Assembly (NCBI GenBank): GCA_032249695.1
Contig: JAVVHE010000002.1
Coordinates: 62,001-126,000 of the forward strand
Direction: 5' to 3'
DNA from: JAVVHE01 sp032249695
GTDB lineage: Bacteria; Pseudomonadota; Alphaproteobacteria; Sphingomonadales; Sphingomonadaceae
DNA: 64,000 bases
How positions within the stretch are numbered: the stretch's first letter is position 1; every line of letters begins with the position of its first letter. The notes below the pieces were generated by a model, which was not told the DNA's origin, ran no database searches, and was given only the letters and a program-made list of their open reading frames with translations. Shown here in pieces: positions 18,601 through 33,600 of this stretch. The position numbers and the translations under genes were made by a program.

Positions 18601-21600
18601 TCCCTGACGCTCGCCGGGACGTCGCTCCTCGACGCTCTGACCGTGTCGGTCGCCGTGACCGGCTCGGGCGGCGCGGGTGGCGCGGCAGCCAACGGAACGA
18701 TCACGCAGCCGGGAACCGGAGGCGCGGGCGGGGGCGGCACGGGTGGAACGGTCCAGGTGCGGCAGGATGCGGGCACCACCATCCAGCTGCGCGGCGTGGC
18801 TTTCGCCGAAGGGCGAATTCCGGAGTTTTTCGTCAATGCCTCGGGGAGCGGCGGCGACGGCGGCGCGGGCGGCTCGCCGAGCCGGGGCAGCGGCGGAGAC
18901 GCCGGCGCGGGCGGAGCCGGGCAGGGCGGCTCCATTACTCTATCTCTCGCGGGCAGCTACTCGCCTGCGACGACGCAGGCGAGCGTCGGTCAGTCTCTGC
19001 GCGCCGACGGCTCCGGCGGCGACGGTGGGATCGGAGGGACACTGCCCTTCGCCCAGGGCACGACCGACCGGGGCGGCAATGGCGGCCTTGGCGGGGCCGG
19101 TTCGGGCGGCTCGGTCCAGATCACGCTGGGCAGCAGCTTCACATCCCCGTCGGCCGCGCCCCGCATCAGCGTTTCCACAACCGGCGGCGGCGGCGCGGGC
19201 GGCAACGGCGGCTCGCCGGTCGATCCAACCGACCCAGGCTTCGTTGCTGGGGTGAACGCGGGCGACAACTACGATTTCGGCAAGGGCGGCCGCGCGGGCG
19301 ACATCACGGGCGGCTCGGTCGTGCTGTCGACGGGTGGACCGCTGACGCTCGGCAGCCTGAACCTTGGCGCAACCGTTGCTCCCGGCCAGGCGGGCGTGGG
19401 CTATGTCTCGCGCACCGCCAGCGGCGTGCCGGTGCTCCAGACCGTCTTCGGCTGCTGTGCGACGCAGTCGTTCGGACGCGGTGTCACGCTCGATCTGACG
19501 GGCACGCTCACCGCCGATTCGACCGTCCTCAGGTCGTTCGGCCCCGCCGCTCTCAGCAGCACGACGACTGGAGCGTTCGCCGGAACCGACGGCTTGACGA
19601 TCACCGCGACCGGGCAGACCGACATCCTGGTTCCCGTCAACCTGCAAGCCGGGCTGTCCATCAGTGCGACGGGGCCGGACGCGCCCAACTACATTCCGGC
19701 CCAGACGGGCGATATCAACCTTGCCGCGAGCACCACTGCCAGCAATGCGTTTCTGCTGACGTTTGATGGCAGCATCAACCTCTCGGCGCCAATGAATGCC
19801 CGGATCGGCGGGATCTCGCTTCAAAGCGCGGCCATTGCGATCACGGGTTCAGGTGCCGCGACCGCGACGCAGGGCAACATCGACATCGGTCCGCTCCGCA
19901 ACGCGGTTTTCGGGGGCGCAGGCGGCTCCGGCTCTCCCTACGAGCTGACGCAGAGCGGCTTTAATCGCCTCAAAGCGCGGGCGATCAACGTCCAGAATCT
20001 CAATACGATCAGCTTCACCGTTCGGGATCTCACGATCCAGGGCACGGGCTTTGGTCCGACCGCAGGCAATATCGTCTCCACAGGACAGGCAAACGCCCCC
20101 GCCATCGCGTTCAGCACGCCGGGCGATCTCCGCGTCGAAGGGAGGGTCCGGGTCGCGAATGCCGGCCGGAACGATCTCATCTCGTTCATCAGCGGCGGAC
20201 GCCTGCAGCTGGTGCTCCCCAGCGGCAGCGTCTCGGTGTTCGACTCGAGTGGCCAGGTCACCGGCCGAGCGTTCCTGTATGCGTCGCAGCAGATCGTCGC
20301 GGCGACCGACGGCCAGCTTGCATCGCTGCTCGCAACGCAGACTCCAGCGGCGCGCAACGCCATCTTGGCGCAGGCCACGGGGACCGGCACGCCCTATCTG
20401 GCGGCCGACCGCGTGTCGTTACGCGCGGGGCAGGCTTACTGGGGCGCGGATACTGGCGACGGCACGACGCGGGCCGGCATCTTCGTCGGGCCGGGTAATC
20501 CGAACTCTTCGGCCGGGCTCGACATTCGCCAGGGTGTGATCGCGCCGATGAACATCGCCGCAGTCAACGGCCTCGATCCCGATCAGCAGTTCAGCCAATA
20601 TGCCATACAGACCGGGCCGGCCGAAATCTTCGGCTACGGCCGCAGTACGTTGCTGACCAACAACGATTTCCTGAGCGGGCCGAACCCGGGCATCAGTTTC
20701 ATTCAATCCGAAGTCACGCCCCAATCGACATTCAACAACTGTAACCTGCAGACCGGCTGCCAGAGCCAGCCGCCGGTTACGCCTGCGTTTCAGGGCAGTT
20801 TCTCGATCGCGTCGGGCAGCGTCGCGATCGACCGCAGCGTCAACAATCTGGATACGATCACCGTTCAGGCGGCCGGCACGCACGTCATCAACTGGACTCC
20901 GTTCGACAGCGGCGGCGGAGCGCCGATCAACTTCCTGCCGTTCGGATCAACCGGGGCGTTCGTCGGCGCGGGCGGAGTGGCCGGGTTCACCGTCATCAAC
21001 CGCGTGCTGCCGCTCAGCGCTACCACACCGATCGCGCTCAACGGCACGATCACCTCGACGATCAACGGCCAGCCCGGCGGCAACGTGTTCTTCTATGCGC
21101 CGGGCGGGATCATCATCGGCGCGACGGCCGCGGTGAATGTGGGCGGCCTGGTGCTGACGAGCGGCGACCCCGTCTTTCAGAGCGCCAACAGCTGGCGCTT
21201 CGACAGCCAGCAGAGCGGCGCGCTGGTGCAGGTGCAGGCGGGCGCACAGATCACCGCGCAACAGTCGGTGCAGCTGGTCGCGCCGATCGTGCAGCAGGCC
21301 GGCTCGGTCAAGGTTGGCGGCAGCGCGATCTATGTCGCGGCGCAGCAGACCGACGTCACGCTCGACGACGCAGCCGGCCGGGTCAATGTGGGGCTGGGCG
21401 GATCGCTCGCGCTTGCTCCGAACACGATCGCGATCTCGCACACGGGTTCGACGGACACGCTGTCGGGCTTCGGCGCGCAGGCGGTGTTCGTGGCGGCTCC
21501 GTCGAACGGCACGATCCAGCTGCAGCTGGGCGGAACGCTTGGCAACTTCGTCCAAGGCGTCTCGGGCGCGGGCGTGGGCTTCAGTTCGGGCGACACGACG

Positions 21601-24600
21601 ATCTCGTTCCGCCCCGGCGCAAACTTCACCGGCGCCACGCTGGGCGACACGACCGTCAGCTTCAGCCAAACGCTGGCGCCGTTGCAGCTGACGAGCGGCA
21701 ACACGCGCTTCACGCCCGCCACGGGCGGTTCGGTTTTTGGCGGCCGGGTCGCGGCGAGCGGCTCCGACAGTCTTCGCATCGACACACGGTCGGCTGATCG
21801 ACTGATCTTCCAGAACGGATTGACGGTCGCCTCGGGCAGCAGCATCGCGACAGGCAAGCCGACTCTCATCAGTGGCGACGGCCGACTGAACGTGAGCGGT
21901 CCGCTGACCGTCTTTGCCTCCGGCCCGTTGACGATCAGCGCTCCGGTCGTTGCGGACACGATCAGCGCCTTCACGCAGCAGACGACGATCGGCGCCCAGG
22001 TCACCGCACGATCGGCGTCGTTCCAGGCCACTGGGCCATCGGGATCGATTTCGGTCGCGACCGCTCCGGACGCGGCGACGAACCTGACGTTAACGGCCGA
22101 TCAGGGGATCTCGTCGAACATTCCACTGACGCTCGCGTCACTCGGCGCGTCAGCGGGCACGCAGATCCAGTTCGATGCGCTGACGGTCACGAACGGCATC
22201 AGCCTCCGCGCGCCGCGGATCAGCCTGTTCGGATCGGGTGTCAGCGCAGCCAGCTTCAGCGCTTCCGGCGACGGTACCGGCCAGTTCAATTTCGGACGCA
22301 TCAGCGTCGCGGACTCGTTCAGCGTATCGGGCACAACGCAGCTGTTCCTCCGTGCTCCGCTGTCCGCGCGGGTCATCACGGTCAGCAGTCCGACGGCTGC
22401 GATGCAGCTGGATGTCAGCAGCCCGCAGCCGGCATCGGGAGATTTCCGCTTCGCTGACGTTCAGTCGCTGGAACAGGCGGCGAATATCCGTGGTGGCGCC
22501 AACACCATCATCGGCAATCTTCGCTCCGACGCAGGCGCGTCGGTCAATACCGGCGGCGCGCTGACGATCGCATCGATCAATAGTGGCAGCAGTGCGGTGT
22601 CGCTGACCTCGGGCGGGCCGACCGAGGTGACGGGGGCGATCCGGGCGGGCGATCTGACGGTGACCGCCGGGCCGATCGGCAATCCGTCGCTGTCGACGGT
22701 CAACCTCGATGGGGCGCTGACGATCACCAACCTGAACGTCAGCGCGTCGGGTGCGCTGAGCGTTGCACAGAATCTGACGCTCCCCGGGTTCGTCAGCGTC
22801 AACGCAGCGTCGGCGAGCTTCCAGTCGGTGCAGGCGCAGGGCGATGTGACCGCGATCACCAACGCGAACGCGGGCGCGCTGAGCTTCAACGGCGCGCTAT
22901 CGGGCGCAAACCTGTTCCTGCGCGGGCTGACGATCGATGTGAGCGGCGCGACGTCCGCGACCGGCTATGTCGACGCAAGCAGCAATAACCGCACCAGCTT
23001 CGCTGGATTGACCGCTGCCGATGCTGTGACGCTGAACGCGACGCTGGGCCGGGTCAGCACGACGGGCACAACGCAAGGCACGCGCATCGGCGTGACCGGC
23101 GGGTCGGCGGTGCTCGGCGCGATGATCGCCACCGACAGCGCCGGGCCGGGCATTAACGTGACGACGACGAACGGCCTGGTGACATTGAACGGAGCGATCA
23201 ACGCACCGTCGTTGTCGGTCTCAGCGAACGGGCCCGGGTCCGACATCACGATCAACGGCGCGCTGACCGTATCCGGCAACGCGCGGTTCGTCTCGGTCAA
23301 TGGATCCGGGCAGACCGACGCCAACGGGTCGATCACAGCGAACGTCGACCTCGCGGCGGGTGGCCTGATCTTCGGCGTCTATTCGACGGGCGGGAGCAAC
23401 GGCGACATCCGCCTGCGTGCAGCGCACGGCACGAATGGCATCAACATGCAGGCCCAGGGCGCGATCACGTTCTCGGGCGCGGTGACTGGCGGCGGCATCT
23501 TCGCCGAGAATGGCGGAAGCCAGACCTTCCAGGCTGGAATCGATGTAGGCCCGGGCGGCGTCTCGTTGTTCGGCGGGACGAGCGCGAGCACCCTGACGAT
23601 CACCGGCACGACGCGCACCGGCCGCATTGCCGTGGGCCGCGGGGGATCGATCGTCACGGGCGACATCGTCGGTGCTGGTCTTACGAACGAGATCCTGCTT
23701 GGCGTGGCCGCGGACGCCCCCGGCTCGGTGACGACCGGTGCCTTGAATGGCGGCCGCGTTGATCTGAACGCGCGCGGGGCTGGGAACGCAGTGACGACCG
23801 GGCCGGTCACGGTCACCGGCGACGCCAATTTCGGCAGCGACGGCGCGATCCAGTTGGGCAACGTGTCGGCCGGGACCGCGCTCAACGTCACGCGCGGGAC
23901 GACGCTGAGCGCTGGCACGCTCGGCGCATCGAACGGAGCGATCACCGTCAGCGGCGGGGTGACGACGCAGGCGATCAGCTTCACCAGCGGCGGCTCGATC
24001 ACCGCTGGCGGCGCGATCCAGGGCACGACGGTCAGCACCGGCACGGGCGGGTTCAGCGCCAGCAACGCCGGAGCGCCCGCGGCGACGGGGACGATCGCCT
24101 ACAGCTCGATCGCGTCGTCGGGTCCGGTGCAGCTGACTGCGGCTGGGCAGCTGACCGCTCCGTCGATCAGCGCCTCGGCGCTGGCGATCAGCTCGACGGG
24201 TGCGCTGACGCTGCCCACGCTGACCATCGGCGGCGCGATCACGATCAGCGGCGGCCAGAGCGGCGTGACTCTGGGCCGGGCGGGGCAGACGCTGACGGTC
24301 GGCGCGCTGAGCGTGACGGGCGCCGCGGGGCCGATCCAGCTGCTTGGTGGTGTCTCCACGACCGGTGCGCCGAGCCTGCCCTCGGCCGTCACGCTTGCGA
24401 CGAGCGCGGGTGGCGTCCGCATCGGCGGTGCAACCAGCACCGGAGCGCTGACGCTGACCTCGAGCGGATCGTCGCCCGTGACGCTGGGTGCGCTCACCGT
24501 CACCGGCGCGACCGCGATCGACAGTGGCACCGGGCTGATTGGCACGGGCGCGATCGACACGGGCGTGCTCGGCATCAGCCGCTCGGGTGGCCTGAACGCG

Positions 24601-27600
24601 CCAAGCGTGCTCGCTCGGACTGGGCGAGCCGACGTCACCGCCACCGGGCCGATTGCGATCGCGGGCAATTATCAGGGGGTCGGCGGCACGCTCGCCGCAA
24701 CCGGCGCGACTGGTTCGATCACGATCGGCGGGTCTGCGACGACTGCGGCTGCTCTGACGCTCAACGCCGATCAGAGCATCAGCGTGGGCGCGGTCTCGAC
24801 CGGAAGCAGCAGTTTGGACGCGACCGCGGGCGGCACGGCGAGCTTTGCGTCGCTGTCGGGCGGAGCGCTGACGGTGCAATCGGGCGGGCTGCTCTCCGTG
24901 TCCGGGCCGGTCAACGCGAGCGTCTCGGCGACGCTCGGCTCCACCGGCGCGGGCATGACGCTGGGGAATGGCCTCGCCGTTGCGCTGACGGGCGCGGCGC
25001 GGCTGCTCGCAGCCGGGCCGATCGACATCGCCGGCACCACGAGCGCGGGCGCGCTGATCCTGACGACGACCGGCGCGAACGGCACCGCCCGGCTGCGCGG
25101 GCCGGTACAGCTGGGCAGCGTCACCGGGCTGCCGGGCGACTTCAGCGCGTCCACGAGCGGCCTGCTGACGCTCGACAGCACGCTCACCGCGAATTCGCTC
25201 TCAGGCCCAGGCGGCTTCGCCAAGACCGGTGGCGCGAGTTTCGGCGGACAGGTGACGCTGGCGAACGGGCTGGCGCTGCAGAGCGCGGGCGCGGTCAACT
25301 TCAACGGCCGCCTGCAGGTGAATGCGGGCGGGCTCAGCGTCACGACGAGCGCGGGCGCGATCAGTTTCGCGCAGCCGGTCGGGGTGACCGGAGCTGTCAG
25401 CCTCAATTCGGCGTCGGGGCTGACGATTGGCGGCGGCCTGTCTGTCATCCCGGGTAACGGCGTCACACTGTCCGCGGCTGGGCCCATCGACGTCACCGGC
25501 CAGCTGATCGCCGACAGCATCGGCATCACGACGACGGCTGCATCGGGCACGGTGCAGCTGCGCGGCGGCGCGACGACCGTCGGTGCGCTGATGATCGACG
25601 CTTCGGGCGACGTCGCCGCGGGCGGCACGCTGACCGCGCAGACCACAACAATCACGGGCGCAGGCGCGGGGACGTTCGCTGCGCTCAATCCGCAGGGACC
25701 GTTGTCGATCCGGACGGCTGGGTCGTTACAGGTGAGCGGCTCGCTCGGCTTCCTGACGGGCGGGCGCTTCGCGGTCTCGCTGCGCTCGACGGGAGCGGGC
25801 ATCACCCTTCTCTCCAACCTGTTTGCAAGCGACGCGGTGCTGGGCGCCGCGGGACCGATCAGCGTCGCGGGCCAGGTGCAGGCGGCGACGCTGGCGCTGA
25901 CGGCCACGGGGGCGAACGGCAGCGCGCAGTTCAACGGCCCCGTAACGCTGGGCGGCGCGCTCACCGCGAACCTGTCGGCTGCGCTCGGCTTCGGCCAGGG
26001 GTTGACGGCTGCGTCGGTCGGCGGGCCGCAGAGCGGTCCGGCGCAGGCGCTGTCGGCCACGTTCAGCGGTCCGGTCTCGGTTACCAGCGCGCTGGCGCTG
26101 TCGACCACCGGCGGGTCAATCTCGTTTGGAAGCACGCTCGCCGCGGGTTCGCTTGCGCTGGCGGCGGCGGGGGGGACCAGCGGCATCGGCTTCACCGGTC
26201 CGGCGACCATCGGCGGAGCGGCGGGGCTCAGCGCTCCGGGCGCCGTGAACGCGAGCGCGCTGTTCCAGGCAGCAGCGCTCAGCGTCAGCGCTGGGTCGGC
26301 GAGTTTCGCTGGGATCAGCGCGCCGACCGGCCTCGTCAGCCTGACGACGGGGATGCAGGCACAGATCACCGGGCCGCTCGCCGCGCAGTCGCTCACCATC
26401 ACCACCACCGCGAACGGCGCGCCGATCACCTTGACGCAGCCGGCGAGCGTTGGCGGTACGCTGACGCTGAACGCTGCGGGTCAACTGACGACCGGCGATC
26501 TGTCCGGCGGCACGCTGACGCTCAAGGCAGGCACGAGCGCGGGCCTCGGCGCGCTCACCTCCACCGGTGGCGCAACAGTCAACGCAGCGGGCGCGATCGC
26601 GGCAGGCGCGATCGACACGGTCAGCGGGCTGCAACTCGTCTCGACCGGCGCGGGCGTCACGGCGGGCACGGTACGCGTACGGCAGGGCGATGTGACGCTC
26701 AGCGCCGCCGGCCCAATCGCGACGGGCAACCTCCAGGCGGCGGGGCTGAGCGTCACCGCGACCGGCGCGAACGGGACGGCGGCGTTCAGCGACATCGTCA
26801 GCCTGACGAACGCGCTGACGCTGGCGACCTCGGGTGCGACGGCGATCGGCTCCAGCCTGTCGGCGGCGTCGATCGGTGGGCCGAACGCCGGCCCGGCGCT
26901 GGTCGCCGGCTTCTCGGTCGCGGGACCGACCGATCTCGGCGGGGCGGCTGCGATCCAGAGCACGGGCGCGATCGACTTCGGCGGGCCGCTGTCCGCGGGC
27001 AGCCTCAGCCTCGTCACGACGAACGGCGCGCTCGTCCGTCTGAACGGCGCGGCGACGCTGGGCGGCGCAGCAAACGTCAACGCGGCGGGCGACCTCGCGG
27101 TCAACCAGCCGCTGGCTGCAGGATCGATCCTGTTCGTCAGCGGCGGCGCGGGCAGTTTCGGCAACAGCGCGCTCGGCACCAGTGCCGCGCTGACCGCGAC
27201 TGGGCCGCTCAGCGTGCAGACCGCGGGTGCGTTGACGATTGAGGGCGCTGCGATCGGAAGCCAACTGTCGTTGACCGGCACGTCGGTCACGGCGCCGTCG
27301 CTCCGCGCGACGAGCGCCAGCGGCGCGGGTGCGGCGGTGGTTGCGACGAACGGGCAGGCGACGATCGGTGACGCGGCCGCGCCGTCGCTCAGCGTGGCTG
27401 CGCGCGGCGCGAACGGCACCGCGCGGGTAACGGGAGCGCTTCGCGTGCCGGGCGCGGTCTCGATGGACGCGGACGGGACGGTCGTGTTCGTGGCCGACCA
27501 GTCGCTCGACGGACCGGTGAGCCTCACCAGCCGCTCGACCGGCGGCCCGAGCAGCCCGAGCATACAAGCGCAGGCGCTGCGGGCGGGCGGCGGGCTGACG

Positions 27601-30600
27601 GTTCGCAGCGCGGGCTATGTGCAGAGCGGCGGGCTCTCGGGCGGAGCCATCGACGCCCAGGCGACCGGCTATGCGATTACCGGCGGGGTCAATGCTGGCA
27701 CCAGCAACGTGGTGCTGGCGGCGACCGGGACGGCCACGCCGACCACCATCACCGGACCAGTCACCGCAGGGCGCTTTGCGCTAGCGGCGCTGGGGTCGCC
27801 GGTGACGGTCGGCAACGTGACGACCACGGGCGGGCAGGGGGTGGCGGACGAGATCGTCATCAGCTCGCTCCCGGGCTCGATCAGCGCGGGTACGCTGACC
27901 GGCGGGCGCGTGTCGCTGGCCGCAAGCAGTATCGTGACCGCTGCGATCAGCGCAGGCGCGGGCGGCCTGCAGGCCGATGCGACCAGCGGCGGCGCGAGTG
28001 GCTTGCTGCGCGTGGGCGCGATCAATTCGGGCGGGGCGGTCACGCTGACCACTGCGAGCAACACGGTGACACCGCCGACCTTGCAGACGGGCGCGATCAG
28101 CGCGCCGTCGCTAACCATCACCGGCGGAGCGGCCGAGACGATCGCGCAGCTGAACGTGCCTGGACCGGTCAGCCTGACCGGCGCGCCCTCGGTCACGCTG
28201 GGGCAGGCGGGCCAGACGCTGACGGTGGGCTCGCTCAGCGCCACGAACATCACCGGCCCGATCACGCTGCTCGGCAACCTCAGCGCAAGCGGCGACGTCA
28301 CGCTCGCCACACTCGGCAGCGCCGGGATCAGCACGGGCGCGATCGGCGGCGGCAACCTGGCTCTGACCTCCGCGGGTCTGATCAGCACCGGCGATCTCTT
28401 CGGCAGCAGCCTCAACGCTAGCGTCGGCAGCAACGCCAGCCTTGGCGCGCTCGGCATCACAAACGGCGCGGTGGTGAATGCGGTCGGCCAGCTCACGCTG
28501 GGACAGGTGACCGCTGGATCGCTGCGCGCGTCGGGCAGCCAGCTGCGGATCGCTGGCGGGCAGATCACGGGCAACGCAGCGCTGACCGCGACCGGCCTTG
28601 TCACGGTCGGCGGCTCGCTCGCGGCGCGCTCGACCGCGGTGACCGGCGGCGACTTCCAGCTCGGCGCGACCGCCAGGCTGGGCGGCACGGGCACGAGCAC
28701 CATCACGCTCAGGTCCACGAACAGCAACGGCACGGCCGCAGGCGGCGCCCCCGCCACGGGCGTGTTCTCGGTCGACCAGGGCGAGTTCAGCCGGATGGTC
28801 GCGCAGACGATTACGCTCAACGCTCCCGGCGACCTCAGCGTCGGCGCGCTATCGCTGCGCGGCGCGCTGTCGGCCGATCCCAACCTCACCGCCTCAACAT
28901 TGGAGCTGACCAGCCAGGGCAATCTGCGGGTGACGGATGCCGTGGCGATCACGCAGGCCGCGCCGGGCGACATCATCCGTCTCAGCGCCGGCCGTAATCT
29001 GCAGGTCGTGACGCCGACGGGCTCGGTTTCGATCACCGCGCCCGATGGATCGCTGACCGGCACCGCGCAGCTTTATGCCGGGACGTCATCCAATCGCGTG
29101 CTCGGCCAGGTGCTGGTGGGCTCGGACCAGCTCGGCACCGATCTCGCCCGACTGGCGACCGCCAGCGCCGATGCGCGGCGCGCGCGGATTGCGATGAACG
29201 ACGGCCCGGTCAACACGGCAGGCTATGTGCAGGCCGGTGCGATCGAGCTGCTTTCGACGGGCCAAATCTACGTGCAGAACAGCGGCACGCTCACCGGGCC
29301 GTTCGCGGGGCTGACGACCGGCGCGGGCGGTCTCAGCGTCGGCGTGCGCCCGCTCGGCTCCACGGTGCCGGTCGAGGTGATCGGCTTTGGCCGCAGCGTC
29401 GTGAACGGTGTCACCACCAGCGGCTTCGAGTTCGCGCGGACGGTGCAGTATTTCCCCGCCGCGCTCAGCGATCCGAGCTTCATCAACAACTGCAACCTGC
29501 TTGCGCCCACCTGCGGCGGAGCGTTCCAGGGTAGCCCGCAAGTCGCGAGAGGGTCCGCCGACTTCCAGCGCAGTCCAACGCTCGACATCGTCACACTCAA
29601 CACGTCGGTGCCGACCGTCCTCAACTGGACGCCCTATGACAGCACCGGGACCGGTCCAGTCGATTTCCTGCCCGCGGGGAACATCGGGCGCTTCCTGGGT
29701 GCGCCGGGGCTGACGGGCTTCACCGTCATCAACCGCGTGCTGCCCAGCGACCCGACGCGGGCGATCGCGCTCAACGGGACCATCCAGTCGCAGCTGCAGA
29801 CGACGCAGGGCGCCACGTCGACCGGCGGCACGGTGGTGTTCTACGCACCGGGCGGCGTCATCATCGGCACGACCGCGCAAGTCTCGGTCGGCTCGCTGCT
29901 GCTGACGAGCGCCGACGTATCAACAAACGACGGGCGCACATTCAGCCTTGCCGCGCAGGCCGGAAGCCAAAGCCTCGTGCAGATCCAGTCGGGTGCGCAG
30001 GTCAGCGCCTTGAACGAAGGCAGCTTCGTCGCGCTGTTCGGGCCGCGCGTGGCGCAGGCCGGTGCGATTGAGGTGGCCGGGACCGCAGCGTTCGTCTCGG
30101 CGGAAGCAGGGACGCTGACCTTCAATCCGGACGCGACCTATGCGGTCAACATCACGCGCGGAGCGGTCACGCCCAGCAACTTCTCGCAACTGCTGCAGCC
30201 CGATGGATCGTTGTCATTCTTCTATTCGGTCGATCTCGGCGGCTCGATCACGGGCTCAGGCGCGAGCGCCGGGAGCGGCCGCAGCCTTGTCGCCGTCGTT
30301 GCTCCAAGCAGCGGCAGCGCGGCGAGCAGGCTCAACGCCGCAATCAGTTTCGGCGCGCCGCAGACGGGTGCGAGGGCGAGCGAGATCCTGCTCGCCTCGG
30401 GCGCGTCCGCGACGGGCATCAGCGGGAGCGCGAACGTCCCGTCCACATCGGCCGCGCTTGGCAGCGTCGCGTTCCGGGGTGGCTCCTACGGGCCGAACGT
30501 TCGCGCCGTCGCGTCGGGGATCGTCGACGTCCTCGCGGGCGGTCCCAATGCGTCCGGTGAAACCGCCTCTGCGCTGCGGTTCGATGGCTCCGTCGCGGCA

Positions 30601-33600
30601 GGGGGCGGCGCAGGCGTCTACCTCGACGCATCTGGTCAAACCCTTCAGATCGCAGGCGATCTGACCGTTGCAGCGCCAGCGGGCGCGAAGCTCGTCCGAA
30701 GCAATTTCGAAGCGGATGCCGAGAACGGCGGCACGCTGTCGATCGGCGGCACTGTCAGCGTCGCGAGCGCCGCGGTTCCGGGTTCGACCGGAGTCATCGC
30801 AGGCGGGCGCGCCGCAATGATCGCCACAGGCGGCTCCCGGATCTCCGTCGGCGGCAACCTGTCCCTCAGCTCGGACGGAGCGGGTGGAGGCTTGCAAGCG
30901 CCGGGGCAGCCGGCTCAGCCGGGCGGCGGCGGGTTTTCGGTCGTCAATGCGGTGGCCGGTGGCCAGTTCGCCGTCGGCGGGGACGTGACGCTTTCGGCTC
31001 GCGGCGCGGGTGTGGACCCGACCGCCCCCGGGGTGATTCGCGGCGGCATATCGGGGGTGATCGTCGATGGATCGGGCAGCGGGTTCAGCGCGCGATCCGC
31101 AACCCTCATCTCCACGGCATCAGCGTCCGCAGGGCAGACCGCGGGTGGCGGACAGACCAATGTGCGCGCGTCGAACGGCGGAATACTGGCGATCGCGGGC
31201 GCCCTTAACCTCGACGCGACTGCTCAGGGTGCGACGGGCTCGGCTGCACCGGGCGGCGTCATCAACCTGAACAGCGACGGTTCGGGCTTTATCGTCGGCG
31301 GAGCGCTGACCGGGCAGGGCGGCTCGCTCGCAGGAACGCGCACGGGGACCGTGGCCGCCAACAGCATTGCACTAACGCTCGACCAAGGCGCGAGCGAGGC
31401 TGCGGCGCTGACGGCAATGAACGGCATCACGCTGACCGCCGGAGCTCCGGTGACGCTTGCCGCCTTGAACGCAGGCGGGGCAGCCAATGTCAGCACGACG
31501 GGTGCGCTGACCGTCGGCTCGCTCACGGCGGATTCGTTGGCGCTGGCGGCAGCCAGAGCAGCGGGCGCGCTGACGCTGAATGGCCCGGTGCAGGTGGCGA
31601 ACGCTGCGACGCTGAGCGCTGGCTCCAACCTCATCGCAAGCGGCGCCGTCACGGCTGGCTCGCTGAACGTCACCGCCGGCAACGCTGCGACGTTCAATGC
31701 ACCGATTACGGTCAAGGGCGTGCTCGGCCTGAACGTCGGTGGCGCGGCGAGCTTCGCGCAGGCTCTGAACGCGGGCTCGATCGGTGCGCTCAGCTTGGCC
31801 GCGCAGGTCGGATCGGCGTCGTTCGGCGGGCGGGTCCAAGTCGGCGGCGGGGTCAACCTCACCGCGAACGCTGGAGCGCTGAGCTTCGCGAGCAGGCTCG
31901 ACACGGGCGCGCTAACGCTGGCTTCGGCTGGGTTGGGGGCGGGTCTGAGTTTCGCGCAGGCCGTTGCCGCGACCGGCCCCGTCGCGCTGACGGCTGCCGG
32001 ACCGGTCGCGTTCAGCGGCGGGCTGACGGCGCCCTCGGTGAGTGTGAACACAACCGGCGCGGGCGGCACCGTCGCGTTCGGGCCAGGCGCCACGATCACG
32101 AACGCGCTCGCCGTCACCGCGTCGGCCGATGTCGGCAGCAAGGGTGCGCTCAGCGCAGGATCGCTGGCGCTGACCACGCCAGGCAATGCCAGCTTCGCCG
32201 CGCTGACGCTCGGCGCGCCTTCGACGCTGTCGGTGGGGCAGCAGCTGGCGCTCGCCGGCACGCTGCGCGGCGGCGACGTCACCGCCGCCGTCGGCACGGC
32301 GCGCTTCGCGGACGTTGTTTCGACCGGCGCGTTCGGCGTGAGCGGTGGGTCAACCACGTTTGGCGGGCTGCTGCAGGCCGCCTCGCTCAACCTGAACGTT
32401 GCTGCGGTGCAGTTCGGCGGCGCGGTGACGATCGGCGGCGGCGCCGGGATCACATCGGGCGGCGGCGTGAGCGCGATCAATCCGTTCAGCGCGGACACGC
32501 TGACGCTGACCACGCCGGGCGCGATCCAGTTCGCGTCGCTGTCAAGTTCGGGCGCGACGCTCAATTCGGGCACGTCGGTCACCATCACCGGCGCGGCGCG
32601 AGTCACGAACCTGCTGTCCGCGACGGCTGCGGGCCCGATCAGCTTCGGCGGCACGGTCGACGCGGGTAGCCTCAGCGCGACTGCGACGGGAGCGAGCGGC
32701 AGCGTCGGTTTCGCCGGGCCGGTGACGTTGCAGGGCGCAGCGCAGCTGTCGGCGGCGCAGGGCCTCACCGCTGGTGCGCTGACCGCGGGCCAGCTTGGCG
32801 TGAACGCCGGGTCGGCTAGCTTCACCGGGGTAGTGAGCGTCAGCGGCGATGCGGCACTGGCCGCGCTCGGGCCGATCGTGATCGGCAACCAGTTCAGTTC
32901 GGGCAGCCTTGCGGTGCTGACGACGGGCACCAACGGGCAGGTGACGCTCGGCGGGCCGGTAACGGTCAGCGGCGGCGCGGCGATCGACGCGCGCGGGCTG
33001 GTGCGGATCAACTCGCGCTTCAGCGCGGCGACGATCAGCGTCGACTCGGCGGACATCGCGATCGGCGCGACGGCCAGCATCGGCGGCGCGAACACCTCGC
33101 GCGCGACCTTCCTCACCAGCGCTGCCAAGGCGAGTGCGATGACAGTCGGCGGCGCGGCGGGTGCGCAGGGCTATCAGATCGACGCGGACGAACTGACGCG
33201 CATCCGGGCGGGCACGATCGTGCTTGATCCCGTCCAGTCGCCTGCGGGCGGCGGGCAGGGGGGCTCCGCCGATCTGTCAGGTCCGGTCACCGTCACAGCG
33301 AACCCGCGCGGCGCACCGGTCGACATCACCGTCGACAGCTTCACGATCCAGGGCTCGGCCGCGCAGAACCCCAACCTCAACCCGGGCTCGGCGCCGACGC
33401 TGGTCATCACGACGGGCAGCAACATCCGCGTGATCGGGCAGGCGGCGATCGCGAACGCAGGCGGCGCGGACAGCCTGGCCATGATCGCCGGCGGCGAACT
33501 CCGCTTCCTGCTCGGCAGCTACAGCTCCACCAGCACCACCACGGCGGCCGGCGGGGCGACCACCCAGTCCCCCACACGAGCTGCAGGCGCGAGCGTCACG

